This document shows positions 32,577-42,426 of a stretch of 64,000 nt of DNA, piece after piece; the first letter of the stretch is position 1; the number at the start of each line of letters is the position of its first letter. The DNA lies in assembly GCF_046254905.1 (NCBI RefSeq), contig NZ_CP158016.1, positions 2,666,001 through 2,730,000 of the forward strand. The letters are read 5' to 3'. Below the pieces are notes generated by a model. The model saw only the letters and a list, made by a program, of their open reading frames with translations, made no database searches and had not been told where the DNA came from. The position numbers and the translations under genes are program-made. The stretch is from Pseudaeromonas aegiceratis. GTDB lineage: Bacteria > Pseudomonadota > Gammaproteobacteria > Enterobacterales > Aeromonadaceae.

Positions 32577-33995
32577 TCAAGTATTCGCCGCCGCCCCGGG
32601 CTGGCCGGTCTCGGCCGCCGTTTTTTGCCGGGCCAGCCGCAGGGTCCGCTCCAGGATCTGGCTGTAGATGGGCCGACCGCCCAGCATCTGCGCCACCAGG
32701 GTCGCACACAAGGTGGTGATCATCATGGGCAGGATCAGGCCGTAGTTGTTGGTCATCTCGGTGACCAGCACTATGCCTGTCACCGGCGCCCGCACCGAGG
32801 CGGCAAACAGCGCCCCCATGCCGGCGATGGCGAAGGTGCCGGTCTCGATGGGCAGGCCGGGGAACAGCTGGCTGAACAGCTGGCCCAGCATGGCGCCACA
32901 CAGGGTGCCCAGGGCCAGGGACGGGGCGAACACGCCGCCGGGGATGCCGGAGCAGAAGCACAGCAGGGTGCCGGCCAGCCGCCAGATCAGCAGCAGCAAC
33001 AGCGCCTCGTAGGACAAGGGGCTGGAGATCCACACGGGGATCTCGTGCATGCCGCTGCCGCTGAAGCCCTGGCCGTACAGGGAGAGCACGCCGAAGCCCC
33101 CCGCCACCAGCATCAGCAGGGCCACCACCCGGCTGCGCTGGTTGCGGTGCAGCGCCAGATAGGTGTCCTGCACCCGGTTCACCGCCCGGTTGAAGCCGTA
33201 GCCTATGCCCCCCATCAGGCAGCCCAGCAGCACATACAGGCCACCGGTGGACAGATGGGGCGTGGCAAAGTGGGGCAGATGAAACACCGGCTGGGTGCCC
33301 AGCAGCAGCTGGCGGACCACGGTGGCCATGATCACCGCCGTGCTCACCGCCTTCACCGACAAGAAGGAGTAGCGAAACTGGGGCCGCATCTCTTCGAGCA
33401 CAAACAGGATACCGGCCAGGGGAGCGTTGAAGGCCGCCGACAGCCCCGCCGCCGAGCCTGCCGCCAGCAGGGCGTGGCCGGCATCCTTGGGCAGCTTGAA
33501 CAGCTCCGCCACCATGCGGCCCACGTTGCCGCCGATCTGCACCGAGGGCCCCTCCCGGCCCAGTATCATGCCGGAGCTTAAGGAGAGGGAGCCGCCGAAG
33601 AACTTCACCGGGATCACCCGCCACCAGCGCACCGGCCGCAGATCATCCATGGCCCCCTCGATCTCGGGAATGCCGGAGCCCCCCGCCTCGGGAGCGAACC
33701 TGTGGGTCAGGTACATGGCCACGCCGCCGAACAGGGCGCTGATGGCGAAGGCCAGCAGCCAGAGAGTCCAGCCCTCGAACTGATCCAGAACGTCGAAACG
33801 CCGCTCGATGAGATAGTCGGCCACCGACTCGAAGGCGGCGCAGATGCCCCCCCCCAGGCTGCCGGTCAGGGCGGCCAAGGCCAGTATCTTGGGGGAGGTA
33901 TGATCGCGCTTGACGAAGCGGCGGATCACATTGCGCAGGCGGCGTCTGCGCCGTTTGGTGTGCTGGCGCTGGCGGGCGGGGCTCATGGCGGGCAT
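32577..33995 (-). CDS. clcA: H+/Cl- exchange transporter
   Basis: 472 residues (E. coli ClcA 473), 18 helix segments of the CLC fold. Key residues are present: GSGIPE (inner Ser), GREGPSVQ (gating Glu), FVLEEMRPQFRY (internal proton Glu), GIPGGVFAP and the pore Tyr in PIYSQ. With both gating and internal Glu it should be an antiporter, used in extreme acid resistance in enteric bacteria. Start at ATG 33995 is chosen for length; GTG at 34004 and ATG at 33986 are alternatives. Confidence 0.93.
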   Translation of the reverse strand: MPAMSPARQRQHTKRRRRRLRNVIRRFVKRDHTSPKILALAALTGSLGGGICAAFESVADYLIERRFDVLDQFEGWTLWLLAFAISALFGGVAMYLTHRFAPEAGGSGIPEIEGAMDDLRPVRWWRVIPVKFFGGSLSLSSGMILGREGPSVQIGGNVGRMVAELFKLPKDAGHALLAAGSAAGLSAAFNAPLAGILFVLEEMRPQFRYSFLSVKAVSTAVIMATVVRQLLLGTQPVFHLPHFATPHLSTGGLYVLLGCLMGGIGYGFNRAVNRVQDTYLALHRNQRSRVVALLMLVAGGFGVLSLYGQGFSGSGMHEIPVWISSPLSYEALLLLLIWRLAGTLLCFCSGIPGGVFAPSLALGTLCGAMLGQLFSQLFPGLPIETGTFAIAGMGALFAASVRAPVTGIVLVTEMTNNYGLILPMMITTLCATLVAQMLGGRPIYSQILERTLRLARQKTAAETGQPGAAANT

Positions 33996-34031
33996 AAGAA
34001 ACACTACTCCTGGGCGTGTCGGGGGGGCGGT

Positions 34032-34059
34032 TTGTCCCTAACCGGCTTTTTGCTATAGT
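34032..34059 (+). promoter_or_regulatory. Candidate promoter of hemL
   Basis: TTGTCC and TATAGT separated by 16 bases, about 90 bases before the hemL start, in the divergent clcA / hemL spacer. Confidence 0.45.
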
Positions 34060-34145
34060 CCGGGGCTATTATCGGGCAAAGCCCGCCTGGGTTGAACCCT
34101 GAACCTCAGGTCATTATCCATCTGTTTTCGTCAGAGGAATCCCTA

Positions 34146-35465
34146 ATGAGTCTCTCTCACCCGCCCCTTCGCTCCCAACAACTCATCGAGCAGGCCCGCC
34201 AGCGCATTCCCGGCGGCGTCAACTCCCCGGTCCGGGCCTTCAACGGGGTGGGCGGCACCCCCCGCTTCATCCAGCGGGCCGACGGCGCCTACCTGTATGA
34301 CGTGGACGGCCAGGCCTATGTTGACTACATCGGCTCCTGGGGCCCCATGCTGCTGGGCCACAACCACCCGGCCATCAAGGCGGCGGTGCTGGCGGCGGTG
34401 GAGCAGGGCCTGAGCTACGGCGCCCCCACCGAGGTGGAGGTGCGCATGGCCGAGACCCTGGCCCGCCTGGTGCCCGCCATGGAGATGAGCCGCATGGTCA
34501 ACTCCGGCACCGAGGCCACCATGAGCGCCATCCGCCTGGCCCGCGGCTACACAGGCCGGGACAAGTTCATCAAGTTCGAGGGCTGCTACCACGGCCACGC
34601 CGACGCCCTGCTGGTCAAAGCCGGCTCCGGCGCCCTGACCCTGGGGCAACCCAACTCCCCCGGCGTGCCGGCAGACTTCGCCAAGCATACCCTCACCTGC
34701 ACCTATAACGATCTGGCATCGGTGGCCGCGGCCTTTGCCGAATTCCCCGACGAGATCGCCTGCATCATAGTGGAGCCGGTGGCGGGCAACATGAACTGCA
34801 TCCCGCCGGAGCCGGGCTTCCTGCAAGGGCTGCGCGCCTTGTGCGATCAGTACGGTGCCCTGCTGATCCTGGACGAGGTGATGACCGGCTTTCGGGTGGC
34901 CCTGGGTGGCGCCCAGGCTCACTACGGCATCAAGCCCGATCTCACCACGCTGGGCAAGATCATCGGTGGCGGCATGCCGGTGGGCGCCTTCGGCGGCCGG
35001 CGGGACATCATGGAGCAGCTGGCCCCCATCGGTCCCGTCTACCAGGCCGGCACCCTGTCCGGCAACCCGGTGGCCATGGCCGCCGGGCTGGCCATGCTCG
35101 ACGCCATCCAGGCCCCCGGCGTGTACGAGGCGCTGAACGCCAAGACAGCCCAGGTGGCTCAGGGCCTGAAGGCGGCCGCCGACCAGCACGGCATCCCGTT
35201 GGCCATCACCCAGGTTGGCGGCATGTTCGGCTTCTTCTTCAGCCGCGAGGCCCACATCAGCCGCTTCGAGCAGGTGACCGCCTGCGATCTGGCCGCCTTC
35301 AAGCGCTTCTACCACCTGATGCTGGAGGCCGGCATCTACCTGGCCCCCAGCGCCTTCGAGGCCGGCTTCCTCTCCCTGGCCCACGGCGAGGCGGAGATAG
35401 CCCAGACCCTGGCCGCCGCCGACGCCGCCTTCGCCCAATTGAAGGCCGAGGGCTTCGCCGCCTGA
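34146..35465 (+). CDS. hemL: Glutamate-1-semialdehyde 2,1-aminomutase
   Basis: 439-residue PLP enzyme making 5-aminolevulinate for haem by the C5 route. Family marks: RIPGGVNSPVRAF, MVNSGTEATMSAIRLARGYT, YHGHADALLVKAGSGA, and the PLP lysine in TTLGKIIGGG near residue 266. The ATG at 34146 has GAGGA nine bases upstream; the longer frame adds a non-conserved 18 residues. Its substrate comes from glutamyl-tRNA, so it does not depend on other genes here. Confidence 0.96.
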   Translation: MSLSHPPLRSQQLIEQARQRIPGGVNSPVRAFNGVGGTPRFIQRADGAYLYDVDGQAYVDYIGSWGPMLLGHNHPAIKAAVLAAVEQGLSYGAPTEVEVRMAETLARLVPAMEMSRMVNSGTEATMSAIRLARGYTGRDKFIKFEGCYHGHADALLVKAGSGALTLGQPNSPGVPADFAKHTLTCTYNDLASVAAAFAEFPDEIACIIVEPVAGNMNCIPPEPGFLQGLRALCDQYGALLILDEVMTGFRVALGGAQAHYGIKPDLTTLGKIIGGGMPVGAFGGRRDIMEQLAPIGPVYQAGTLSGNPVAMAAGLAMLDAIQAPGVYEALNAKTAQVAQGLKAAADQHGIPLAITQVGGMFGFFFSREAHISRFEQVTACDLAAFKRFYHLMLEAGIYLAPSAFEAGFLSLAHGEAEIAQTLAAADAAFAQLKAEGFAA

Positions 35466-35485
35466 GGTAGCCGACCGGCCCGCGG

Positions 35486-36427
35486 CTAGCGGGCCAGTTG
35501 GCAGCGCACCCGACTGCCCTGAACCCCGGGCACCATGGCCTGGGGCTGCTCACAGCCGGCACAGGCCTGGGGGCAGCGCTCCTTGAAGAAGCAACCCGTC
35601 GGCAGCTGCCGATTGCTCGGCAGCTCCACCGCCAGGCTCAGGGCCTCATCCAGCGACCGGCTGGCATGGGGAGTCGAGTCCAACAGCAGCCGGGTATAGG
35701 GATGCGCCGGCTGACCCAGCACCTGGGCCGTCTGCCCCAACTCCACTATCTGCCCCAGATACATCACCGCCACCCGATCGCTCATGTGCCGCACCACGGA
35801 GACGTTGTGGGAGATGAGCACATAGGTGAGGTTGCGCTGCCGCTGCAGCGCCTTGAGCAGGTTGAGGATCTGGGCCTGCACCGAGATATCCAGCGCCGAG
35901 GTAGGCTCGTCCAGCACCATGATGTCCGGCTCGGAGGAGAGGGCCCGGGCGATGGAGATGCGCTGGCGCTGGCCGCCGGAGAACTCATGGGGCAGCCGGT
36001 CCAGGTATTCCGCCCGGATCCCCACCTGCTCCGCCAGCTCCGCCGCCAGGGCGCGCCGGCTGGCCTCCGAGCTGCGCTTCTGGATATAGACGGGTTCCGT
36101 GATGATGCGCCAGATGGGCAGCCGGGGATCCAGCGACGACTGGGGATCCTGAAACACCATCTGCATGCCGGAGCCGAACCAGGAGCCGCCCTCCCGGGCG
36201 CGGAACACCTCCCCCCCCGTGGCCGGCACCAGGCCCATCAGCAGCTGGGCCAGGGTGCTCTTGCCGCAGCCCGACTCCCCCACTATGCCCAGGGTCTCGC
36301 CCCGGCGTATGCTCAGATCCACGCCGTTCAGGGCATGGACAAAGTTCACCGGTCGGCCGCGCCAGTTGTACTTCACCGGATAGTGCACCTGCACCCGCTC
36401 CAGGCGCAGCAGTTCGTCAGCATTCAT
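35486..36427 (-). CDS. ddpF: Dipeptide ABC transporter ATP-binding subunit (DdpF-type)
   Basis: 313 residues: Walker A GESGCGKST, Q-loop MVFQDPQ, signature SGGQRQR, Walker B IMVLDEPTSALD, plus the C-terminal oligopeptide/dipeptide extension with a four-cysteine cluster (CFFKERCPQACAGCEQP) that in some OppD/F proteins holds an Fe-S cluster. The ATG at 36427 overlaps the ddpD stop by 11 bases. Last gene of the ddp operon. Confidence 0.9.
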   Translation of the reverse strand: MNADELLRLERVQVHYPVKYNWRGRPVNFVHALNGVDLSIRRGETLGIVGESGCGKSTLAQLLMGLVPATGGEVFRAREGGSWFGSGMQMVFQDPQSSLDPRLPIWRIITEPVYIQKRSSEASRRALAAELAEQVGIRAEYLDRLPHEFSGGQRQRISIARALSSEPDIMVLDEPTSALDISVQAQILNLLKALQRQRNLTYVLISHNVSVVRHMSDRVAVMYLGQIVELGQTAQVLGQPAHPYTRLLLDSTPHASRSLDEALSLAVELPSNRQLPTGCFFKERCPQACAGCEQPQAMVPGVQGSRVRCQLAR

Positions 36428-37430
36428 AGGCCGGCTCCTGTCGAGTGGCGGCATCGGCCGGGACGGCGGCCTGCCAGCAGGCCACCTGGCCCCCGGCCAG
36501 GGGCTGCAGGCTGGGCACCTGCTGACAACGGTCGTCCGCCCGGGCACAGCGATTGGCAAAGGCACAGCCCTGGGGCGGCCGGATCAGGTTGGGCACAGTG
36601 CCGGGGATGGCCTCCAGGGGCTGGCCCGGGGCCACCGTCTCCGGTGCGGCCCGCAGCAGCCCCTGGGTGTAGGGGTGCTGGGGCCGGGCCATCAGACTGG
36701 CGGTGGCACCGGACTCCACCACCTGGCCGGCGTACATGACATAGACCCGATCGCACAGCTGGGAGACCACCGCCATGTCGTGGGTGATAAACAGCACGGC
36801 GGTGCCGTCGGCCCGGGCCTTGTGCTTGAGCAGGGCCAGCACCTGGCGCTGCACCGTCACATCCAGCGCCGTGGTGGGTTCATCGGCGATGATGAGCCGC
36901 GGCTCGCAGGAGAAGGCCATGGCGATCAGCACCCGCTGGCGCATGCCGCCGGAGAGCTCGAAGGCAAAGCGCTCCAGCACCTGCTCGGCGTCCGGGATCT
37001 GCATCTGGGTCAGCAGATCCACGGCCTTGCGGCGGGCGGCGCCCTTGTCCAGCGCCTGATGGCGGCGGATCACCTCCACCATCTGCCGGCCGATCTTGCG
37101 GGTGGGGTTCAGGGCGTTCATCGGCTCCTGGAAGATCATGGAGACGTCTTTACCGCGCATCTGGTTCATCTGGCCATCCGTGGCGGTCAGCACGTCCCGG
37201 CCCAGCAGCCGTATGTCCCCCGACACCACCTGATAGCTGCCCCGGGGCAGCAACTGCATGGCCAGCATGGCGGTCACCGACTTGCCGGAGCCGGACTCCC
37301 CCACCACGCCGACGATCTCGCCGGCATCGACCCGCAGGTTGACGCCGTTGAGGGCATGGACCCGGCCGCCGTAGACCGGAAACTGCACCCGCAGATCCGT
37401 CACCTGCAGCATGCTTGTGGTCTCGCTCAT
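36417..37430 (-). CDS. ddpD: Dipeptide ABC transporter ATP-binding subunit (DdpD-type)
   Basis: 337 residues: Walker A GESGSGKS, Q-loop FQEPMNALNP, signature LSGGMRQR, Walker B LIIADEPTTALD, and the C-terminal OppD/DppD extension with GCAFANRCARADDRC. It pairs with the second ATPase to power the permeases. Separated from ddpC by two bases. Confidence 0.9.
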   Translation of the reverse strand: MSETTSMLQVTDLRVQFPVYGGRVHALNGVNLRVDAGEIVGVVGESGSGKSVTAMLAMQLLPRGSYQVVSGDIRLLGRDVLTATDGQMNQMRGKDVSMIFQEPMNALNPTRKIGRQMVEVIRRHQALDKGAARRKAVDLLTQMQIPDAEQVLERFAFELSGGMRQRVLIAMAFSCEPRLIIADEPTTALDVTVQRQVLALLKHKARADGTAVLFITHDMAVVSQLCDRVYVMYAGQVVESGATASLMARPQHPYTQGLLRAAPETVAPGQPLEAIPGTVPNLIRPPQGCAFANRCARADDRCQQVPSLQPLAGGQVACWQAAVPADAATRQEPAYEC

Positions 37431-37432
37431 GG

Positions 37433-38308
37433 CTACCTCCCCCGGCTGCGGGGATCCAGCAGATCCCGCAAACCGTCACCGAACAGATTGAAGCTGGTGG
37501 CCGTCACCAGGATGGCCAGGCCGGGAAAGGCCGAGTACCACCACTGATCCAGCATGTAGTTGCGGCCGTTGGCCACCATGGCCCCCCACTCCGCCGACGG
37601 CGGCTGGGCCCCCAGGCCGATGAAGCCCAGGGTGGCGGCCATCAGGATGGCGGTGCCGATATCCAGGGAGGCCTGCACCACCAGCGGCGGCATGGCGTTG
37701 CGCAGCACGTGCCAGCCGATGAGGTGCCAGCGGGAGGCGCCGAAGGTCATGGCCGCCTGCATGTAGGCCTGGTGGCGCAGCGCCAGGGTCTGGCCCCGGG
37801 CCAGCCGCACGTAAAACGGAATGCGCACCACCACTATGGCCAACATGGCGTTGGTCAGGCTGGGCCCCAGTGCCGCCGCCAGGGCCATGGTCAGCACCAG
37901 GGAGGGCACCGACAGCATGATGTCCATGCCCCGCATGATGAGGGCATCCAGCCAGCCCCCCAGCACACCGGACAGGCAGCCCAGCAGGGAGCCCAGGGTG
38001 CCGGCCAGCAGCACCACCAGCAGGCCGGCGGTGATGGATTGGCGGGAACCCACCAGCACCCGGCTGAACAGATCCCGGCCCACCTCGTCGGTGCCGAACC
38101 AGTGGTCGGCGGAGGGCGGCAGCAGGCGGGCGGTCAAGTCCACCAGATCCGGATCCTGGGGTGCCAGCCAGGGAGAAAACAGGGTCAGCAGCAGCATCAA
38201 CAGCATGATGCCGCCCCCCACTAACGTCAGGGGACTGCGCCGGATATCAAACCACAGTCGCCCCCAGGGCAGGCCCTTGCCGGGCCAGCCGATAGACAGA
38301 GCCGTCAT
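37433..38308 (-). CDS. ddpC: Dipeptide ABC transporter permease (DdpC-type)
   Basis: 291 residues with about six helices; WFGTDEVGRDLFSRVLVGSRQS is the DppC/OppC loop, and the coupling helix lies in EWGAMVANGRNYM. AAGGAGG lies before the ATG at 38308; its stop is two bases before ddpD. Confidence 0.9.
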   Translation of the reverse strand: MTALSIGWPGKGLPWGRLWFDIRRSPLTLVGGGIMLLMLLLTLFSPWLAPQDPDLVDLTARLLPPSADHWFGTDEVGRDLFSRVLVGSRQSITAGLLVVLLAGTLGSLLGCLSGVLGGWLDALIMRGMDIMLSVPSLVLTMALAAALGPSLTNAMLAIVVVRIPFYVRLARGQTLALRHQAYMQAAMTFGASRWHLIGWHVLRNAMPPLVVQASLDIGTAILMAATLGFIGLGAQPPSAEWGAMVANGRNYMLDQWWYSAFPGLAILVTATSFNLFGDGLRDLLDPRSRGR

Positions 38309-38310
38309 CC

Positions 38311-39327
38311 TCAGCCCTCCTTGCGCAGACGCGGATCCACCCACAGGTAGAGCAGATCCACCAGCAGATTGACCAGCACATAGGCCACCGACACCACCAC
38401 CGCAAAGCCCATGACCGCGGGGAAGTCCAGTGACTGAATGGAATTGACCACATAGGCCCCCATGCCCGGCCAGGCGAACACGGTTTCGGTGAGCACGGCG
38501 CCGTACAACAGATCCCCCAGCGCCAGCCCCAGTACCGTGATGGACGGGATCAGGGCGTTGGGCAGGGCGTGGCCCAGGATCACCTGCCAGCGGCCCAGGC
38601 CGTTGGCCCGGGCGGTCCGCACATAATCCTCCCCCAACTGCTCCAGCATGGCGGAGCGGATCTGCCGGGCCACTATGCCTACGTGGACAAACGCCAGGGT
38701 GACCGCCGGCAGCAGCAGGTGCTGCAGGGCATTCCAGAACACCGCCAGATCGCCCGCCAGCAGGGCATCCAGGGTATAGAAGCCGGTGTGACTGGCCGGT
38801 GGATCCAGCCAGTCATCCAGCCGGCCGCCGCTGGGCAGCCAGTCGAGGTGGCCGTAGAACACTATGATGGCCCCCAGCCCCAGCCAGAAGGCCGGGGTGG
38901 AGATCCCCGCCACGGCGAACACCCGCACCAAGTGATCGATCCAGCGGTTCTGCCAGACGGCGGACATGACCCCCAGCGGCACCCCCATCAGGATGGCCAG
39001 CAGCAGGGCGGCGAATGCCAGCTCCAGGGTGGCCGGGAAGAAGGCCCTAAGGTCTTCCAGCACCGGCCGCCCGGTGCGGATGGAGTTGCCCAGATCCCCG
39101 TGCAGCAGATCCACCAGATAGTGATAGAACTGGTAGAGCAGGGGCTGATCCAGCCCCAGCTGATGACGGATATGGGCCACCATGGCGTCACTGGCCCGTT
39201 CCCCGGCCAGCAGTCTGGCCGGGTCACCGGGTATCAGGTGGGAGATGACGAAGGTGATGACGCAGACGCCAAGACTCACCAGGATCAGCCCCCAGATCCG
39301 CTGGCGGATCAGGTTCCACACATTCAT
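38311..39327 (-). CDS. ddpB: Dipeptide ABC transporter permease (DdpB-type)
   Basis: 338 residues, about six helices, with HLIPGDPARLLAG near the N-terminus and ARANGLGRWQVILGHALPNALIP, the DppB/OppB coupling motif. ATG at 39327 has GAGG five bases upstream. Confidence 0.9.
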   Translation of the reverse strand: MNVWNLIRQRIWGLILVSLGVCVITFVISHLIPGDPARLLAGERASDAMVAHIRHQLGLDQPLLYQFYHYLVDLLHGDLGNSIRTGRPVLEDLRAFFPATLELAFAALLLAILMGVPLGVMSAVWQNRWIDHLVRVFAVAGISTPAFWLGLGAIIVFYGHLDWLPSGGRLDDWLDPPASHTGFYTLDALLAGDLAVFWNALQHLLLPAVTLAFVHVGIVARQIRSAMLEQLGEDYVRTARANGLGRWQVILGHALPNALIPSITVLGLALGDLLYGAVLTETVFAWPGMGAYVVNSIQSLDFPAVMGFAVVVSVAYVLVNLLVDLLYLWVDPRLRKEG

Positions 39328-39348
39328 AACCACCTCAATCCCGCGCTA

Positions 39349-40917
39349 TCACTCTTTGTGCATCTGGTCGATGTTGAACACCTGCTCCAGCATGGGGTTG
39401 AAGACGAAGCCCTGCACCCCCTTGCCCATGGCCACCTGGTAGTTCTTCTGGAACAGGTAGACATAGGCGGCATCGGCGATCACCTGCTGCTGCGCAGCCT
39501 GGTACAGACGGGTCCGCTCGGCCTGATCCGAGATGCCCTTGGCCTGGGTCAGCAGCTGATCCACCTCGGGGTTGTGATAGAAGGAGCGGTTGCCCGGCAG
39601 GCCCGCCTTGTCGGACTCGAACCAGTAGTTCATGAACATGTAGGGGTCGGCGAAGTCCGGGCTCCAATTGCCGATGGCGATCTGGTAGTTCCCCTGGCCG
39701 ATGCGCTCACGCATGGTGGCGTTGGCCAGCTTCTCCAGCTTGACCTGGATCCCCTGCTTGGCCAGGCTGGCCTGCACCGACAGGGCGATGGGTTCCCAGT
39801 TGGGATCGTTGTCGGAGTAGAGGAAGCTCAGGGTCTTGGGGGCGTCCGCCACCTGGGCGAAGGCCGCCTTGGCCTTGGCGGGATCCAGGCTGTACTGCAT
39901 GGCCTGGGCATCGTAACCCCACATGCCCTCGGGGATGGGACCGCGCATCTGCTTGGCCGCCCCGCCCAGGATGCCATCTATGATGCCCTGGTAATCCACG
40001 GCGTAGGAGACCGCCTGCCGCAGGGCCGGCTGGCTCAGGGGGGCCTTGGCATTGTTCAGATACAGGTAGGTCACCCGCAAGGAGGGATACTCCTGCACCG
40101 CCACCTTGCCTTCGGCCTTCACCGCCGCCAGCTGATCCACCGGCAGGCCTTCGGCTATGTCCAGGTCGCCCCGGGTCAGCTGCAGGCGACGGTTGGCACT
40201 CTCACCAATGATCTTCACCGTCACCCGCTTGAAGGCCGGCTTGTCACCCCGATAGGCCGGGTTGGGCACCAGCACCAGCTTCTGCCCCTTCTGCCAGCTG
40301 GAGAGCATATAGGCGCCGGAGCCGGCGGAGTGGCTGGCCAGCCAGGCCTTGCCCTCGTCTTCCGGATGCGCCTTGGCCACCGCCGGGTTGATGATGCCGG
40401 CACCGTTGTTGGCCAGGGTAAACAGGAAGGGGGCGAAGGGCTGGCTCAGCTTGAACTGCACCGTCATGGGATCCACCACCTCGACCTTGAGATCGGAGGG
40501 GAAGGCCTCGGCCGGCCCCTGGCCGATGGCCAGCAGGCGTTCGAAGGTCCACTTCACCGCCGCGGCGTCCACCGGGCTGCCGTCATCGAAGAAGTTGCCG
40601 CCCTTGAGCTTGAAGGTCCAGGTGAGCTGATCGTCGGACACGCTCCAGCTGTCGGCCAGCTGGCCTGCCACCTCGGTGGAGCCCTGGCCGTTTTCGCTCT
40701 TGTAGGCCACCAGGCGCTGATACAGGGGGTAGGTCACGGTCCAGTCGTTGTTGTCTATGGTGACGGCGGGATCCAGGGTCTGGGGATCCGCCGCCTTGCC
40801 GATCACCAGCATGTCCTTGGGTACCGCGGCCAGCAGGGCGGGTGAGCCCAGTCCCAGGGCCAGGGCCAGGGAGAAGGCCAGGGGGTTGAGCCAGGCAGAT
40901 CCGGTTTTTCTATCCAT
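39349..40917 (-). CDS. ddpA: Dipeptide-binding periplasmic protein (DdpA-type)
   Basis: 522 residues of solute-binding family 5. Signal peptide (cleavage near LLAAVP, about residue 31), then the family start DPQTLDPA, and conserved LYLNNAKAPLSQPALRQAVSYAVD and GNWSPDFADPYMFMNYWF. Expected to capture D-Ala-D-Ala type dipeptides released from peptidoglycan, inferred from the ddpX partner; the sequence alone cannot tell this from general DppA ligands. Confidence 0.88.
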   Translation of the reverse strand: MDRKTGSAWLNPLAFSLALALGLGSPALLAAVPKDMLVIGKAADPQTLDPAVTIDNNDWTVTYPLYQRLVAYKSENGQGSTEVAGQLADSWSVSDDQLTWTFKLKGGNFFDDGSPVDAAAVKWTFERLLAIGQGPAEAFPSDLKVEVVDPMTVQFKLSQPFAPFLFTLANNGAGIINPAVAKAHPEDEGKAWLASHSAGSGAYMLSSWQKGQKLVLVPNPAYRGDKPAFKRVTVKIIGESANRRLQLTRGDLDIAEGLPVDQLAAVKAEGKVAVQEYPSLRVTYLYLNNAKAPLSQPALRQAVSYAVDYQGIIDGILGGAAKQMRGPIPEGMWGYDAQAMQYSLDPAKAKAAFAQVADAPKTLSFLYSDNDPNWEPIALSVQASLAKQGIQVKLEKLANATMRERIGQGNYQIAIGNWSPDFADPYMFMNYWFESDKAGLPGNRSFYHNPEVDQLLTQAKGISDQAERTRLYQAAQQQVIADAAYVYLFQKNYQVAMGKGVQGFVFNPMLEQVFNIDQMHKE

Positions 40918-40953
40918 GATGACACTCCTGTGAAAGATGAAAGAACAGCTGTG

Positions 40954-41526
40954 TTAGGGGGTTACATCCAAGGTTGCCTCGTTGAGCAAGGGGTAGCTGG
41001 CGGCATTGGGCAGTTCGAAATGCCACCATTCGGAGTCGATGCCGACGAAGCCGGCGCCAAACATGATGCCGTTGAGCAGCAATCGGTTGCGCTGGATCTG
41101 CGGCGGCAGATCCGGGTAGTAGGGGTGGGCGGCGGGGCCCATCTCGTCGAAGCCGGTGCCCATGGCCAGGGGCTGGCCCGCGTCATCCAGCAGGGTCACG
41201 TCCACCGCCACCCCCCGGGTGTGGTGGGAGCCCAGGCGCACGTCACGCACGTAGCGGGGATCCGGCAGGGTGGCCCACAGCCGCTCCTGAGCCGCCTGGG
41301 GCCGATAGGCATCCAGCACCAGCAGGCGGTAGCCCGCCAGGCGGGCATGGTGCGCCGCCCGCTGCAGGCAGGCCAGGGCGTCCGGGTGCAGCAGGCAGGT
41401 GCTGCTGGCGTAGATGGGACGGCCTGTGATGTTGTTGCTGGTGGCATAGCGCAGATCGAAGCGCACATCGGTCAGGTGACTGGCCACATCGAGGAGGACG
41501 GGAGAAGACGACATGAGAGGTTCCAT
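40954..41526 (-). CDS. ddpX: D-alanyl-D-alanine dipeptidase (VanX/DdpX family)
   Basis: 190 residues. The zinc signature SHHTRGVAVDVT (SxHxxGxAxD) and the SEWWHFE (ExxWH) motif give the metal and catalytic residues. It splits D-Ala-D-Ala inside the cell. The ATG at 41526 directly follows the regulator stop; ATG at 41514 is also possible. Followed by ddpA to ddpF, so imported dipeptide can be split at once. Confidence 0.93.
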   Translation of the reverse strand: MEPLMSSSPVLLDVASHLTDVRFDLRYATSNNITGRPIYASSTCLLHPDALACLQRAAHHARLAGYRLLVLDAYRPQAAQERLWATLPDPRYVRDVRLGSHHTRGVAVDVTLLDDAGQPLAMGTGFDEMGPAAHPYYPDLPPQIQRNRLLLNGIMFGAGFVGIDSEWWHFELPNAASYPLLNEATLDVTP

Positions 41527-42426
41527 TCAAGATTCAAATTGACCCAGCTCTTTTTGCAGCGTGCGGTTGGCATCCAGCCGGGCCTCCACCGAGGCACCGC
41601 GCTGCTCCAGAACGGCAGAGAGCAGGAGGTTGAACAGGCAGCTCAGGGGCGAGAGCGAGTCCCAGAACTGGTTGGTATCCGTCTTGAGTTGCAGCAGATC
41701 CAGGGGGTAATCCCGGGCCCAGGGGCAATAGACGTCGGTGATCAAGGCCATGGGGATCTGACGCCGGCTGGCCGCCTGACAGAAGCGCTGGGTCATCACC
41801 GAATAGGCCCGCAGATCTGTGAGCACCACGTAGGGCCGGGTAAATTCGGAGTTGAGCGACTCCACATAGGTGCCGGACTGGCCGTCGGCGTAGAAGACCC
41901 GCGGGCGCAGGTACTCCAGATGGCTGAAGAAGGCGTGGGCAATCCCCCGGGTGGACTGGATGCCGAGAATAAACACCGCCTCCGCCTCCACCAGCTGGCG
42001 GCTGATGCGGGCAAACGCCTCCCCCTGGGCCAGCTCATAGGCATGGCGGATGGCATCCAGCTCCAGGTTGAGGGACTGCTGCAGCGTCTGTTGCGCCGGC
42101 TGAGCCTGGCGATGCTGGTAGGCATCGAAGCGATCCGTCACCAGCCAGGGATGGGGCGGCAGGCTGCTGCCCTCCCGCAGGCTCTGCTTGAGATGATCCA
42201 GGTTGCGATAGCCCAGGCTGCGCAGGAAGCGCCCCACCGAGATGCCGCTGGTGCCGGCCTGGCGGGCTATGCTGTCGGCGGTGTCGAACGGCAGGTGCGC
42301 CAGATTGGCGAGCATGTAGCTGGCGATGCGCTTGCCCACCGGGGTCAGCCGGGAGAAGGCCTGTTCAATCTGCGTCACGAGTTCCAGTTGTTCCGCCATG
42401 GGGCATCCAGGTTGGTTGATTGTCAT
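41527..42426 (-). CDS. RpiR-family transcriptional regulator of the ddp operon
   Basis: 299 residues: N-terminal RpiR helix-turn-helix (about 15-95; RIASYMLANLAHLPFDTADSIARQAGTS...) and a C-terminal SIS sugar-phosphate-like domain (about 140-275). ATG at 42426 gives a typical size; ATG at 42399 is an alternative, and the upstream 72 codons read through an AT-rich control region. Its stop touches the ddpX start, so it is probably co-transcribed and controls the operon. SIS ligands are usually phosphosugars such as MurNAc-6-P, which would fit a wall-recycling signal (inference). Confidence 0.85.
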   Translation of the reverse strand: MTINQPGCPMAEQLELVTQIEQAFSRLTPVGKRIASYMLANLAHLPFDTADSIARQAGTSGISVGRFLRSLGYRNLDHLKQSLREGSSLPPHPWLVTDRFDAYQHRQAQPAQQTLQQSLNLELDAIRHAYELAQGEAFARISRQLVEAEAVFILGIQSTRGIAHAFFSHLEYLRPRVFYADGQSGTYVESLNSEFTRPYVVLTDLRAYSVMTQRFCQAASRRQIPMALITDVYCPWARDYPLDLLQLKTDTNQFWDSLSPLSCLFNLLLSAVLEQRGASVEARLDANRTLQKELGQFES